DNA of 64,000 nucleotides from Caulobacter endophyticus. GTDB lineage: Bacteria > Pseudomonadota > Alphaproteobacteria > Caulobacterales > Caulobacteraceae. The first letter of the stretch is position 1; every line of letters starts with the position of its first letter. The stretch is taken from the NCBI RefSeq assembly GCF_029543245.1, contig NZ_JARQWV010000023.1, positions 1-64,000 of the forward strand, read 5' to 3'. A program made the translations under genes and the position numbers. The notes beneath the pieces were generated by a model. That model worked only from the letters and a program-made list of their open reading frames with translations. It searched no databases and had not been told where the DNA came from. Positions 14,879 to 24,028 of the stretch are shown here, piece by piece.

Positions 14879-16605
14879 TCCGCCGGTTCGCCAGCCTTTC
14901 CCTTTCGGCCTCCATCGCGGCCCTGACCGCCCTGGCTCCGACCGCCTCGGCCCTGGCCGACGGCTATGCGGGCGACCGGGTCTATCGTCCCGCCCGCGCC
15001 GCGACGCGCGCGCCGGCGCCTGCGCCGATCGTCACCTATGCGCCGCCGCCGGTCGCCGACCAGGTGCTGCGCGTCGACCTGACCGCCGGTCCCGACGCCC
15101 GGACGCTGAACCTGCCGCGCGGCAAGTCGGCGATCATCGAACTGCCCGTCGACGTGCGCGACATGCTGGTGACCAATCCGAAGGTGGCCGACGCCGTGCT
15201 GCGCAATCCGCGCCGCATCTACGTGCTGGGCGTGGGCAAGGGGTCGACCGACGCGGTGTTCTTCGACGCTGCGGGCCGTCGCCTTCTGTCGCTGGCCATC
15301 CGGGTCGAAGAGGACTCGGACATGCTGCAGGACACCCTGCGCAAGGTGCTGCCCGACTCCCGCATCGAGGTTCAGCCGGTGCGCGACAGCGTGATCCTGA
15401 CCGGCACGGTCGCCAACGCGTCCGATTCCAGCAAGGCGGCCCTGGTCGCGGCCCAGTTCGTCGCCAAGCCCGAGCAGGTGGTCAACATGCTGACCATCGC
15501 CGGCAAGGACCAGGTGATGCTCAAGGTGCGGATCGTCGAGGTCCAGCGCAACATCATCAAGCAACTGGGCGTCTCGACCAGCAACCTGCTCAACGACGGC
15601 TTCAAGACCTACAGCCTGGGCCGCGAGAACACCTTCGCGGTGAACGGCGGCATGCTGGGCGGGGCGAGCGCCTGCTACGGCCGCAACAACGTGCGCACGA
15701 CGAACTACACGAACGGCGCCTCGATCAACAATCAGGGCGTCGTCACGACGGGGGATTCCAACGCCGGGTCGACGACGATCCAGCGCGTGGAAACCAACGG
15801 CAACGTGACCACGACCACCACGACCACCAACGGGGCGGATTCCGGCAGCGTCACCAACACGCTGACGGGCGTGCTCTCCAGCGCGGCCAGCACCGCCTAC
15901 AGCATGGCCACCGGCAACAACCTCAACGCCTGTCTTCAGGCTTTCGAGCGCGTGGGCCTGATCCGCACCCTGGCCGAACCGAACCTGACCGTCGTGTCGG
16001 GCGAGGCGGGCAAGTTCCTGGCCGGCGGCGAGTTCCCGGTCCCCACCGGTTCCGACGAGGACGGCCGGGTGACCATCGAGTTCAAGCCCTACGGCGTGGG
16101 CCTGGGCTACACCCCGGTGGTGATGTCTGGCGGCCGCATCTCGCTGAAACTGTCGACCGAGGTGTCGGAGCTGTCGAGCCTGGGCGCCTTCACGGTCGGT
16201 TCCGGCACCAGCTCGACCCTGGTCATTCCGGGCCTGTCGGTGCGCCGGGCCGAGACCACGGTGGAACTGCCCTCGGGCGGCGCCCTGATGATCGCGGGCC
16301 TGCTGCACCAGCAGACCAAGGAAAATATCGACTCCCTGCCGGGCATGACCTCGCTGCCGATCCTGGGCTCGCTGTTCCGCTCGCGCGACTACCTGAACGG
16401 CGAGACCGAACTGGTGGTGATCATCACCCCCTACATCGTCGACCCCAGCCGCCCGCAGGACATGCAGACCCCGGCCGACGGCCTGCAGATCGCCGGCGAC
16501 ATGAGCACCGTGCTGCTGGGCCGCCTGAACAAGGTGGTCAAGGCCCCGGCGGGCGCCAACACCGAGCGGACCTACCAGGGTCCGGTCGGCTACGTGATCG
16601 AATGA
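14875..16605 (+). CDS. cpaC: Tad pilus secretin CpaC/RcpA
   Basis: The outer-membrane channel for the pilus, 576 residues, longer than many family members. It has a signal peptide ending near ALA-DG, a Pro/Ala linker, the pilus N-domain (LNLPRGKSAIIELPVDVRDM), a BON-like domain near residues 150-210, and the secretin domain (RTLAEPNLTVVSGEAGKFLA; LPILGSLFRSRDYLNGETEL; VVIITPYIVDP). Residues about 265-345 form an Asn/Thr/Ser-rich low-complexity insert, with a run of seven Thr near residue 312, between the N1-type repeat and the barrel. cpaD starts in the stop (ATGA). Confidence 0.95.
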   Translation: MIRRFASLSLSASIAALTALAPTASALADGYAGDRVYRPARAATRAPAPAPIVTYAPPPVADQVLRVDLTAGPDARTLNLPRGKSAIIELPVDVRDMLVTNPKVADAVLRNPRRIYVLGVGKGSTDAVFFDAAGRRLLSLAIRVEEDSDMLQDTLRKVLPDSRIEVQPVRDSVILTGTVANASDSSKAALVAAQFVAKPEQVVNMLTIAGKDQVMLKVRIVEVQRNIIKQLGVSTSNLLNDGFKTYSLGRENTFAVNGGMLGGASACYGRNNVRTTNYTNGASINNQGVVTTGDSNAGSTTIQRVETNGNVTTTTTTTNGADSGSVTNTLTGVLSSAASTAYSMATGNNLNACLQAFERVGLIRTLAEPNLTVVSGEAGKFLAGGEFPVPTGSDEDGRVTIEFKPYGVGLGYTPVVMSGGRISLKLSTEVSELSSLGAFTVGSGTSSTLVIPGLSVRRAETTVELPSGGALMIAGLLHQQTKENIDSLPGMTSLPILGSLFRSRDYLNGETELVVIITPYIVDPSRPQDMQTPADGLQIAGDMSTVLLGRLNKVVKAPAGANTERTYQGPVGYVIE

Positions 16606-17315
16606 GGACGCGGACCATGACGCGAGCCAAGACCTTCCGCGCGATCCTCGCCGGCGCCGGCCTTCTGGCCCTGGCCGCCTGCGCCTCGACCCCTCTCGTC
16701 CAGGCGGGTTCGGGCGCCCCGGCCATCACCCCTACCGAGCAATGGACCGACAAGGTCCGGGTCAGCAACGCGCCCGACGAGGTGCTGCTGGCGGTTCACG
16801 CCGAGGGGCTGTCGCCCCGCCAGATCGACGCCCTCAACGGCCTGCTGGCCCGGTTCACCGAGGCCGAGGCCAAGGAACTGGTGGTGCTGGCCCCGGTCGG
16901 CGGGCCCGAGGCGACGGCCGCCGGCCGCATGGCCGCCGCCGCCCGCGCCTATCTGATCGACGCCGGCGCGCCGCGCTTTTCCGTCCGCATCGACTCCTAC
17001 CCGGCCGACGGCGACAAGGCCCCGCCGCTGCGGGTGGGCTACCTGCGCCACGAGGTCGAGGTTCCGCGCTGCGGTTCCTGGGGCAACCTGACCGCCACGG
17101 GCAACAACGACGCCTACGGCAACTTCGGCTGCGCGGTGACCGCCAACATCGCCTCGCAGGTGGCCAACCCCGCTGACCTGCAAGGGCCGCGCCGGGAAGA
17201 TCCGGCCGACGCCATGCGCCGCGGCGTGGTGATGGGCAAGTACCGCGCTGGCGAGCCGACCGCGTCGCAGAAGGACGCGCAGTCCGACGGCGCCGTTTCT
17301 CGGGTGGTGAAATGA
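16602..17315 (+). CDS. cpaD: Tad pilus lipoprotein CpaD
   Basis: A 237-residue outer-membrane lipoprotein with a lipobox LALAAC (acylated Cys27 from the first ATG; 22 if the ATG at residue 6 is used). The domain has EAKELVVLAPVGGPEATAAG (an OmpA-like flavour) and the CpaD motif CGSWGNLTATGNNDAYGNFG. It is a pilotin-type partner of the secretin. Its start and stop both overlap its neighbours by 4 bases. Confidence 0.93.
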   Translation: MRTRTMTRAKTFRAILAGAGLLALAACASTPLVQAGSGAPAITPTEQWTDKVRVSNAPDEVLLAVHAEGLSPRQIDALNGLLARFTEAEAKELVVLAPVGGPEATAAGRMAAAARAYLIDAGAPRFSVRIDSYPADGDKAPPLRVGYLRHEVEVPRCGSWGNLTATGNNDAYGNFGCAVTANIASQVANPADLQGPRREDPADAMRRGVVMGKYRAGEPTASQKDAQSDGAVSRVVK

Positions 17316-18880
17316 CGACCTTCCGGACGACCGATTCCGATCCTTTCGACCTGGGCTTCGAGGCCGACGACGAGTTCGCCGCCCCGTCCGGCGCCGATCC
17401 CTGGCGCACGGCGCCGGCGCCTGCCCCAGCCCCCTCGGCTGCCGGCGACCCCTTTGCCGACTTCCCGCCCGCCCGGCCTCGGCCGGAGGCTCGACCCGAC
17501 CCCGCGCCGGGCTTGGCCAGTCTGGCCTCCAACCCGTTCGCCGAGCTGGTCGCGCCGGTGCTCGATGCGCCGCGCGCTGCGCCGGCGGCCGCGCTTGCCG
17601 CGCCCGAGCCTGCGCCTCCCGCCATGGACTGGGGCGTGTCGGCCCATGACGACGTCCTGCCGGGCGTCGACGCCGGGGTCGGCGAGGCCAGCGTGCCGCG
17701 CATCGCCATCCACGCCTTCGGCGTCCACGCCGAGACCCTGGCGGTCATCGAGGCCGCGGCGGCCGACCGCCGCATGGCCCGCGCCTCGGTCATCACCCGT
17801 CACGGCGGGCTGGAGGCGGCCGTCGACTTCTACCAGAACCAGCCGACTCCCTCGCTGGTGCTGGTCGAGACCATGGACTCGGCCCAGCGCATGCTGGCCA
17901 TGCTGGACGGCCTGGCCCAGGTCTGCGACCCCGGCACCAAGGTCGTGGTCATCGGCCAGACCAACGACATCGCCCTCTATCGCGAGCTGATGCGCCGCGG
18001 GGTCAGCGAATATCTGACCCAGCCCAAGAGCCCGTTGCAGGTGATCCGCGCGGTCACCGCGCTCTATTCGGATCCGTCGGCGCCCTTCGTCGGCCGCCAG
18101 GTCGCCTTTGTCGGCGCCAAGGGCGGCGTCGGCGCCTCGACCCTGGCCCACAACTTCGCCTGGTCGATGGCCGAGCGGATGGAGGCGGCCACCGTCATCG
18201 TCGACCTCGATCTGCCGTTCGGCACGGCCGGCCTCGACTTCAACCAGGATCCGCTGCAAGGCGTGCTCGACGCGCTGAGCCAGCCCGAGCGCCTGGACCC
18301 GGTGCTGATGGACCGCATGATGGTCCGCTGCGGCGACCGCCTGTCGCTGCTGGCCGCGCCGGCCACGCTGGAGCAGGACTACGACATCGGCGCCGACGCC
18401 TACGAGGAGGTGACGCAGAAGATGCGCGGCGCCGCCCCGTTCGTGGTGCTGGACCTGCCGCATAGCTGGGCGTCGTGGACCCGCCGGGTGCTGATCGGCA
18501 GCGACGAGCTGGTGATCGTCGCCACGCCGGACCTGGCCTCGCTGCGCAACGCCAAGAACATCGTCGACCTGGTGCGCCAGGCGCGTCCCAACGACGTGCC
18601 GCCGCGCCTGGTCCTGAACCAGGTGGGCGTGCCCGGTCGTCCCGAGATCCCGGTCAAGGACTTCGGCGAGGCCCTGGGCGTGGCGCCGTCCCTGGTGCTG
18701 CCGTTCGATCCCAAGCTGTTCGGCCAGGCCGCCAACAACGGCCAGATGGTCGCCGAGGTGGCTCCGAAGTCGAAGGCGGCCGAGGGCATCGATCACCTGG
18801 CGCGGCTGATCAGCCGCCGCGAGGCGCCGTCGGCGGCCAAGTCGGCCTCGATCCTGTCGGGCCTGTTCAAGAAGAAGTAG
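17312..18880 (+). CDS. cpaE: Pilus localisation ATPase CpaE/TadZ
   Basis: A 522-residue protein with a Pro/Ala-rich disordered N-terminus (about residues 1-125), a receiver-like atypical domain (LVLVETMDSAQRMLAMLDGL ... VSEYLTQPKSPLQVIRAV, about 130-255), and a MinD/ParA ATPase domain with deviant Walker A GAKGGVGAST at about residues 268-277. TadZ/CpaE places the pilus machine at the pole. It starts within the cpaD stop. The 6-bp gap before cpaF keeps the operon tight. Confidence 0.94.
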   Translation: MTTFRTTDSDPFDLGFEADDEFAAPSGADPWRTAPAPAPAPSAAGDPFADFPPARPRPEARPDPAPGLASLASNPFAELVAPVLDAPRAAPAAALAAPEPAPPAMDWGVSAHDDVLPGVDAGVGEASVPRIAIHAFGVHAETLAVIEAAAADRRMARASVITRHGGLEAAVDFYQNQPTPSLVLVETMDSAQRMLAMLDGLAQVCDPGTKVVVIGQTNDIALYRELMRRGVSEYLTQPKSPLQVIRAVTALYSDPSAPFVGRQVAFVGAKGGVGASTLAHNFAWSMAERMEAATVIVDLDLPFGTAGLDFNQDPLQGVLDALSQPERLDPVLMDRMMVRCGDRLSLLAAPATLEQDYDIGADAYEEVTQKMRGAAPFVVLDLPHSWASWTRRVLIGSDELVIVATPDLASLRNAKNIVDLVRQARPNDVPPRLVLNQVGVPGRPEIPVKDFGEALGVAPSLVLPFDPKLFGQAANNGQMVAEVAPKSKAAEGIDHLARLISRREAPSAAKSASILSGLFKKK

Positions 18881-18886
18881 GGGCGA

Positions 18887-20383
18887 ATGTTCGGCAAGCG
18901 CGATCAGGCCACCGTCACCGAGCGTCAGGCGCCGCCGCCCGCCCCCACGGGCGGGACGGCCATCGCCACGCGCCCGCAGCGCGTCGATCCCGCCGCCGCG
19001 CCGCCGGCCGCTCCGGCCAAGCCGGCGGCCGCGCCCAAGGCCACGCAGGGGCTCGAGCAGCTGCGCGCGGCCCAGGGCCAGCCGCAGACCGCCACGATCG
19101 TCCGTGAACAGAGCGACTACTATCACGCCACGAAGACGACGATCTTCAACGCCCTGCTCAACACCATCGACCTGTCGCAGCTGGCCCAGCTGGACCAGAA
19201 GGCCGCCGCCGAGGAAATCCGCGACATCGTCGCCGAGCTGGTGGCGATCAAGAACGTCTCGATGTCGGTGGCCGAGCAGGAGCACCTGGTCCAGGACATC
19301 ATCAACGACGTCCTCGGCTACGGCCCGCTGGAGCCGCTGCTGGCCCGCGACGATATCGCCGACATCATGGTCAACGGCGCGCACCGGGTGTTCATCGAAG
19401 TCGCCGGCAAGGTGCAGCTGACCAACGTCCGCTTCCGCGACAATCTCCAGCTGATGAACATCTGCCAGCGGATCGTCAGCCAGGTCGGCCGCCGGGTCGA
19501 TGAAAGCTCGCCGATCTGCGACGCCCGCCTTCCCGACGGCAGCCGCGTCAACGTCATCGCGCCCCCCTTGGCGCTGGATGGTCCCACCCTGACCATCCGG
19601 AAGTTCAAGAAGGACAAGCTGACGATGAAGAACCTGGTGGAGTACCTCTCCATCAGCCCCGAGGGCGCGCGCGTTCTCGGCGTCATCGGCGCCTGCCGCT
19701 GCAACGTCATCATCTCGGGCGGCACGGGCTCGGGCAAGACCACCCTGCTCAACACCATGACCGCCTTCATCGACCCCACCGAGCGGGTCGTGACCTGCGA
19801 GGACGCGGCCGAACTGCAACTGCAGCAGCCGCACGTGGTGCGCCTGGAAACCCGTCCGCCCAACCTGGAAGGCCAGGGCGCAGTGTCGATGCGCGACCTC
19901 GTCAAGAACTGCCTGCGGATGCGTCCCGAGCGGATCATCGTCGGCGAAGTCCGCGGCCCTGAAGCCTTCGACCTGCTCCAGGCCATGAACACCGGCCACG
20001 ACGGCTCGATGGGCACGCTGCACGCCAACAGCCCGCGCGAGGCCATCAGCCGCGTCGAGAGCATGATCACCATGGGCGGCTACGGCCTGCCCTCCAAGAC
20101 CATCAAGGAAATGATCGTCGGCTCGGTCGACGTCATCATCCAGGCTGCGCGCCTGCGCGACGGCAGCCGCCGCATCACCCACGTCACCGAGGTGGTCGGC
20201 CTGGAAGGCGACGTGATCGTCACCCAGGACCTGTTCGTCTACGAAATCACCGGCGAGGACGAGAACGGCAAGGTGCTGGGCAAGCACCGCTCGACCGGCA
20301 TCGCCCGTCCCCGGTTCTGGGATCGCGCCCGCTACTACGGCCTCGAGCGCGAGCTGGCCGAGGCGCTGGACGCGGCGGAATAG
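18887..20383 (+). CDS. cpaF: Pilus motor ATPase CpaF/TadA
   Basis: A 498-residue secretion-type hexameric ATPase. It has a variable Ala/Pro-rich start, a long all-alpha N-domain, then Walker A GGTGSGKTT near residues 278-286, the Asp box FIDPTERVVTCEDAAELQLQ, Walker B region RMRPERIIVGEVRGPEAFDL and the His box MGTLHANSPREAISRVESM. It powers both extension and retraction of Tad pili as reported for Caulobacter. Confidence 0.96.
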   Translation: MFGKRDQATVTERQAPPPAPTGGTAIATRPQRVDPAAAPPAAPAKPAAAPKATQGLEQLRAAQGQPQTATIVREQSDYYHATKTTIFNALLNTIDLSQLAQLDQKAAAEEIRDIVAELVAIKNVSMSVAEQEHLVQDIINDVLGYGPLEPLLARDDIADIMVNGAHRVFIEVAGKVQLTNVRFRDNLQLMNICQRIVSQVGRRVDESSPICDARLPDGSRVNVIAPPLALDGPTLTIRKFKKDKLTMKNLVEYLSISPEGARVLGVIGACRCNVIISGGTGSGKTTLLNTMTAFIDPTERVVTCEDAAELQLQQPHVVRLETRPPNLEGQGAVSMRDLVKNCLRMRPERIIVGEVRGPEAFDLLQAMNTGHDGSMGTLHANSPREAISRVESMITMGGYGLPSKTIKEMIVGSVDVIIQAARLRDGSRRITHVTEVVGLEGDVIVTQDLFVYEITGEDENGKVLGKHRSTGIARPRFWDRARYYGLERELAEALDAAE

Positions 20384-20391
20384 GCCCGGCC

Positions 20392-21369
20392 ATGTTCATC
20401 CTGATCGCGGTCCTCGGCTTCATCACCATCGCCGGCCTCGGCTTCGTCCTGACGGGCGGCGGCGAGAGCGCGGGCGCCAAGGCGACCAAGCGCGCCCAGG
20501 TGATCGTCGGCGGCGGCGAGCGCCAGGCCGCCGCGCGGGCCAAGGTCGCGGCCAATTCGCCCGACGCCCGCCGCAAGCAGATCCTCAAGACGCTCAAGGA
20601 ACAGGACCGCAAGCAGAAGAAGGCCACCCTGACGGTCGCCGCCCGCCTGCGCGCCGCGGGCCTGGGCGAGAATGTCCGGATGTTCTGGATCATCAGCGGC
20701 GTGCTCGGCGTGCTGGTCACCCTGATCCTGCTGGTCGTGCAGCAGATCCCGCTGGTGGCGCTGGGCGGCGGCTTCGCGGCCGGCTTCGGCGTGCCCCGCT
20801 GGGTGGTCGGCTTCATGGCCAAGCAGCGCACCAAGAAGTTCATCGACGCCTTCGCCGACGCCATCGACATCATCGTGCGCGGCATCAAGTCGGGCCTGCC
20901 GGTGCACGACTGCCTGAAGATCATCGGCAAGGAGAGCCCCGAGCCCCTGGCCGGCGAGTTCCGCACCCTGACCGAGAACATCGCCATGGGCATGCCCATC
21001 GACGCGGCGCTGGAGCGCCTCTACGAGCGCATGCCGACCTCCGAGGTTCGGTTCTTCTCGATCGTGCTGAACATCCAGCAGAAGACCGGCGGCAACCTGG
21101 CCGAGGCGCTGGGCAACCTGTCGACCGTGCTGCGCTCGCGCAAGCTGATGGCCGAGAAGATCAAGGCCCTGTCGGCCGAAGCCGTGGCCTCGGCCTTTAT
21201 CATCGGCTGCCTGCCGCCCGGCGTGATGATCCTGATCACCGTCATCGCCCCCGACTACATGATGACCCTGTTCACCGACCTGCGCGGCCGGCTGATGCTG
21301 CTGGTGGCGGCGTTCTGGATGGCCACGGGCATCTTCATCATGCGCCGCATGATCAACTTCAAGTTCTAG
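20392..21369 (+). CDS. cpaG: Tad pilus inner-membrane platform protein CpaG/TadB
   Basis: A 325-residue membrane protein with one N-terminal helix, a helix pair near residues 98-140 and a C-terminal pair, and the T2SSF domain (FADAIDIIVRGIKSGLPVHD ... RFFSIVLNIQQKTGGNLAEA). It contacts CpaF and the paralogous CpaH to form the assembly platform. It lies 8 bp after cpaF. Confidence 0.94.
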   Translation: MFILIAVLGFITIAGLGFVLTGGGESAGAKATKRAQVIVGGGERQAAARAKVAANSPDARRKQILKTLKEQDRKQKKATLTVAARLRAAGLGENVRMFWIISGVLGVLVTLILLVVQQIPLVALGGGFAAGFGVPRWVVGFMAKQRTKKFIDAFADAIDIIVRGIKSGLPVHDCLKIIGKESPEPLAGEFRTLTENIAMGMPIDAALERLYERMPTSEVRFFSIVLNIQQKTGGNLAEALGNLSTVLRSRKLMAEKIKALSAEAVASAFIIGCLPPGVMILITVIAPDYMMTLFTDLRGRLMLLVAAFWMATGIFIMRRMINFKF

Positions 21370-21381
21370 GGGGAGGCGCGC

Positions 21382-22368
21382 ATGGTCCAGATGCTGACGG
21401 ATCCCTCGAACCTGCTGACCGGCTTCGTCGCGCTGGTGGTGTTCGCCACCATCATCACCCTGGCCGCGCCGGTGATGAACAGCAACGGGCTGGAAAGCCG
21501 CCTGAAGTCGGTGGCCAACCGCCGCGAGGAACTGCGCCGACGCTCGCGCGCGGCCCTGGCCCAGAAGGGCGGCTCGGGCTCCAGCCTGCGCCACACCGAC
21601 GAGGGCATGTACAAGACCATCGTCGACCGCCTGCAGCTGTCGCGGCTGCTGGAAGACCCCAAGGTCGTCGACAAGCTGGCCCAGGCCGGCTTCCGCGGCC
21701 CCAAGCCGGTGTCGACCTTCTATTTCTTCCGCTTCGTGATGCCCTTCGCCTTCGCCGTGCTGGCGGGGCTCTATCTGTTCGGCATCAACGGTTTCGGCCT
21801 GCAGATGACCCAGAAGCTGGCGATCTGCGTCGGCGCCCTGACCGTCGGCTACTACGCGCCCAACCTCTACATCCAGAACGCCGCCCAGAAGCGCCGCGAG
21901 TCGATCGTCGCGGCCTTCCCCGACGCGCTCGACCTGCTGCTGATCTGCGTCGAGAGCGGCATGTCGATCGAGGCGGCCATCCAGAAGGTCAGCAACGAGG
22001 TCGGCGCCAGCTCGATGGAGCTGGCCGAGGAGCTTTCCCTGCTCACCGCCGAGCTGTCCTACCTGCCCGACCGGCGCCTGGCCTATGAGGGCCTTGCCCG
22101 CCGCACCAACCATCCGGGCATCAAGTCGGTGGCCACGGCCATGATCCAGGCCGAACGCTACGGTACGCCCCTGGGCGCGGCCCTGCGGGTGATGGCCAAG
22201 GAAAACCGCGAGCTGCGCCTGTCGGCCGCCGAGAAGAAGGCCGCCAGCCTGCCGCCCAAGCTGACCGTGCCGATGATCGTGTTCTTCCTGCCGGTGCTGT
22301 TCATCGTCATCCTGGGCCCGGCGATCATCAAGATCGTCGACATGATGGGCAAGAAGCCGGTCGACTGA
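21382..22368 (+). CDS. cpaH: Tad pilus inner-membrane platform protein CpaH/TadC
   Basis: A 328-residue paralogue of CpaG, with an N-terminal helix, a helix pair near residues 115-160, the T2SSF domain (FPDALDLLLICVESGMSIEA; LSYLPDRRLAYEGLARRTNH) and a terminal helix VFFLPVLFIVILGPAIIKIV. A GGGGGAGG ribosome site precedes the ATG. It ends the cpaB-H operon; the next gene is convergent. Confidence 0.94.
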   Translation: MVQMLTDPSNLLTGFVALVVFATIITLAAPVMNSNGLESRLKSVANRREELRRRSRAALAQKGGSGSSLRHTDEGMYKTIVDRLQLSRLLEDPKVVDKLAQAGFRGPKPVSTFYFFRFVMPFAFAVLAGLYLFGINGFGLQMTQKLAICVGALTVGYYAPNLYIQNAAQKRRESIVAAFPDALDLLLICVESGMSIEAAIQKVSNEVGASSMELAEELSLLTAELSYLPDRRLAYEGLARRTNHPGIKSVATAMIQAERYGTPLGAALRVMAKENRELRLSAAEKKAASLPPKLTVPMIVFFLPVLFIVILGPAIIKIVDMMGKKPVD

Positions 22369-22384
22369 GGCGTCCCGAAAAGTC

Positions 22385-22416
22385 GACCCCCGCCGGCGCA
22401 GGTTCCGGCGAGGGTC
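22385..22416. terminator. Hairpin between cpaH and the convergent halogenase gene
   Basis: GACCCCCGCCGG (22385-22396) pairs with CCGGCGAGGGTC (22405-22416) with one mismatch. It starts 16 bp after the cpaH stop and ends 15 bp before the halogenase stop. There is no T run on either side, so it may be a weak or Rho-assisted bidirectional terminator. Confidence 0.45.
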
Positions 22417-22431
22417 AGTCAGGGGAAGGGG

Positions 22432-23949
22432 TCAGCCCGCCAGGCGCGCCTCCGGGCGGCCGAGGAAGGCCGCGTGGCTGGGCAGGGAGGCGGCCGTGCG
22501 GGCGGCGATGCGGGCCAGGTCGTCCAGCCAGCCGTCGACCTGATCGTCGGCGACTACGGCGGTCATCGGGTGGGCGGCGCGCGGGATCACGCCCTGGCCC
22601 AGCAGCACCTGCACCCAGCTGCTTTCCTTGAAGAGGTCCTCGTCGGGGCTGAAGACCCGGCCGGTGGCGGCGAACAGCGCGATGCGCGCGGCCAGGGTTT
22701 CGGGAACCTCCATCGCCTTGCGGCTGGCCCAGAACGGCGTGTCCTCCCGCTGCGTGGCCTTGTAGTGCAGCACCAGAAAGTCGCGGATGCGGACGTATTC
22801 CTCTTCGGTCTGGCGATTGAACTCGTCGGCCAGGACGGGATCGAAGCCCTTGTCGGGAAACAGCGCCAAGAGGCGCGCCAGGCCCGACTGCACCAGGTGG
22901 ATGCTGGTCGACTCCAGCGGCTCCATGAAGCCGGAAGCCAGGCCCAGGGCGACGACGTTGCGGTTCCAGCTCTTCCGGCGGCGGCCGGTGACGAAGGTCA
23001 GCAGGCGCGGCTCGGCAAGGGCCTCGCCCTCCAGGTTGGCCATCAGGGTGCGGACGGCGGCGTCCTTGTCGGTCCAGGCGCTTGAGAACACATGGCCGTT
23101 GCCGGTGCGGTGCTGCAGCGGGATGCGCCACTGCCAGCCGGCGTCGCGGGCCCAGGCGCGGGTGTAGGGAACCGGCGCGGCGGCGTCGCGGCTGGGCACG
23201 GCCCAGGCGCTGTCCATCGGCAGCCATTTGCGCCAGTCCTCGTAGCCGCTCTTCAGCGCCTCCTCGATCAGCAGGCCCCTGAAGCCCGAGCAATCGATGA
23301 AGAGATCGCCTTCGACCCGGCGGTCGCCCTCGAGGGTCACGGCGCGCAGGAAGCCCGTCTCGCCGTTCTGGTCGACGCCGACGATGCGGCCCTCGACGCG
23401 GGCGACGCCCCGCGCCTGCGCATAGGTCCGCAGGTGGCGGGCATAGAGGGCGGCGTCGAAGTGGAAGGCCCAGGTCAGGGGCTCGGCGACGCCGCCTTGG
23501 GCCTGCGGGGGCGGCGTGCGGCCGAAGCGGCCGGCGCGAGCGGCCAGGGCGTTGGCCGACCAGGCCCAGAAGTCCTCGCTCGCCGTGCCGCGCCGGCGGG
23601 CGTCCAGCCAGTAGTGGTGGAAGGCGGTGGTGCCCAGCGGCCGGCCCACGGGGCCGAAGGCGTGCATGTAGCGGTGGCCGGGAGCCAGCCAGTCGACGAA
23701 CTCGATGCCCAGCTTGATCGTGCCCTCGGTGGCGCGGAGGAAGGCGTCCTCGTCCAGGCCCAGGAAGGCGTTGAAGTTGCGCAGCTGCGGGATCGAGGCC
23801 TCGCCGACCCCCACCGTGCCGATCGCCTCGGACTCCACCAGGCTGATCGCGGCGGCGGGGCCGAGGGCCCGGGCCAGCAGCGCCGCGCTCATCCAGCCGG
23901 CCGTGCCGCCGCCGACGATGATGATCCGTTCGATGCGGTTGTCTGTCAT
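22432..23949 (-). CDS. Flavin-dependent tryptophan halogenase family protein
   Basis: 505 residues, the usual length for PrnA/RebH-type enzymes. It has the FAD-binding GGGTAGW near residue 13, the catalytic-Lys region ATEGTIKLGIEF with Lys at residue 79 as in PrnA, and the WQWRIP (WxWxIP) motif that keeps these enzymes from acting as monooxygenases. It would need a flavin reductase from elsewhere. It lies directly downstream of malA on the same strand, separated by a terminator hairpin. Halogenase-like genes next to TonB receptors for sugars are known in Caulobacter and Xanthomonas, where the substrate is not established; true tryptophan chlorination is doubtful. Confidence 0.9.
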   Translation of the reverse strand: MTDNRIERIIIVGGGTAGWMSAALLARALGPAAAISLVESEAIGTVGVGEASIPQLRNFNAFLGLDEDAFLRATEGTIKLGIEFVDWLAPGHRYMHAFGPVGRPLGTTAFHHYWLDARRRGTASEDFWAWSANALAARAGRFGRTPPPQAQGGVAEPLTWAFHFDAALYARHLRTYAQARGVARVEGRIVGVDQNGETGFLRAVTLEGDRRVEGDLFIDCSGFRGLLIEEALKSGYEDWRKWLPMDSAWAVPSRDAAAPVPYTRAWARDAGWQWRIPLQHRTGNGHVFSSAWTDKDAAVRTLMANLEGEALAEPRLLTFVTGRRRKSWNRNVVALGLASGFMEPLESTSIHLVQSGLARLLALFPDKGFDPVLADEFNRQTEEEYVRIRDFLVLHYKATQREDTPFWASRKAMEVPETLAARIALFAATGRVFSPDEDLFKESSWVQVLLGQGVIPRAAHPMTAVVADDQVDGWLDDLARIAARTAASLPSHAAFLGRPEARLAG

Positions 23950-23989
23950 GGTCGCCTCCGCGACTCCGGTCTCCCACAGAAAGCAAGAA

Positions 23990-24017
23990 GCCCCGCCGGC
24001 GGACCGGCGGGGCTTTT
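23990..24017 (-). terminator. Terminator-like hairpin after malA
   Basis: A perfect 10-bp stem (GCCCCGCCGG / CCGGCGGGGC) with a 4-base loop, flanked by TTTT on the + side and by TTCTTGCTTT on the - side. It lies 12 bp past the malA stop and 41 bp before the halogenase start, so it probably reduces read-through from malA into the halogenase gene. Confidence 0.75.
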
Positions 24018-24028
24018 CGAAGCGGGCC

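Noticed and set aside
15805..15833. Tandem repeat in cpaC as a phase-variation tract
   Set aside because: The Thr codons are mixed (ACG/ACC), so there is no simple nucleotide repeat prone to slippage; only the protein-level low complexity is kept as a finding.
17114..20287. A 1057-codon open frame antisense to cpaE and cpaF
   Set aside because: It is a by-product of high GC and codon bias in cpaD, cpaE and cpaF, which have clear family motifs; its own translation is low in complexity and has no recognisable domain.
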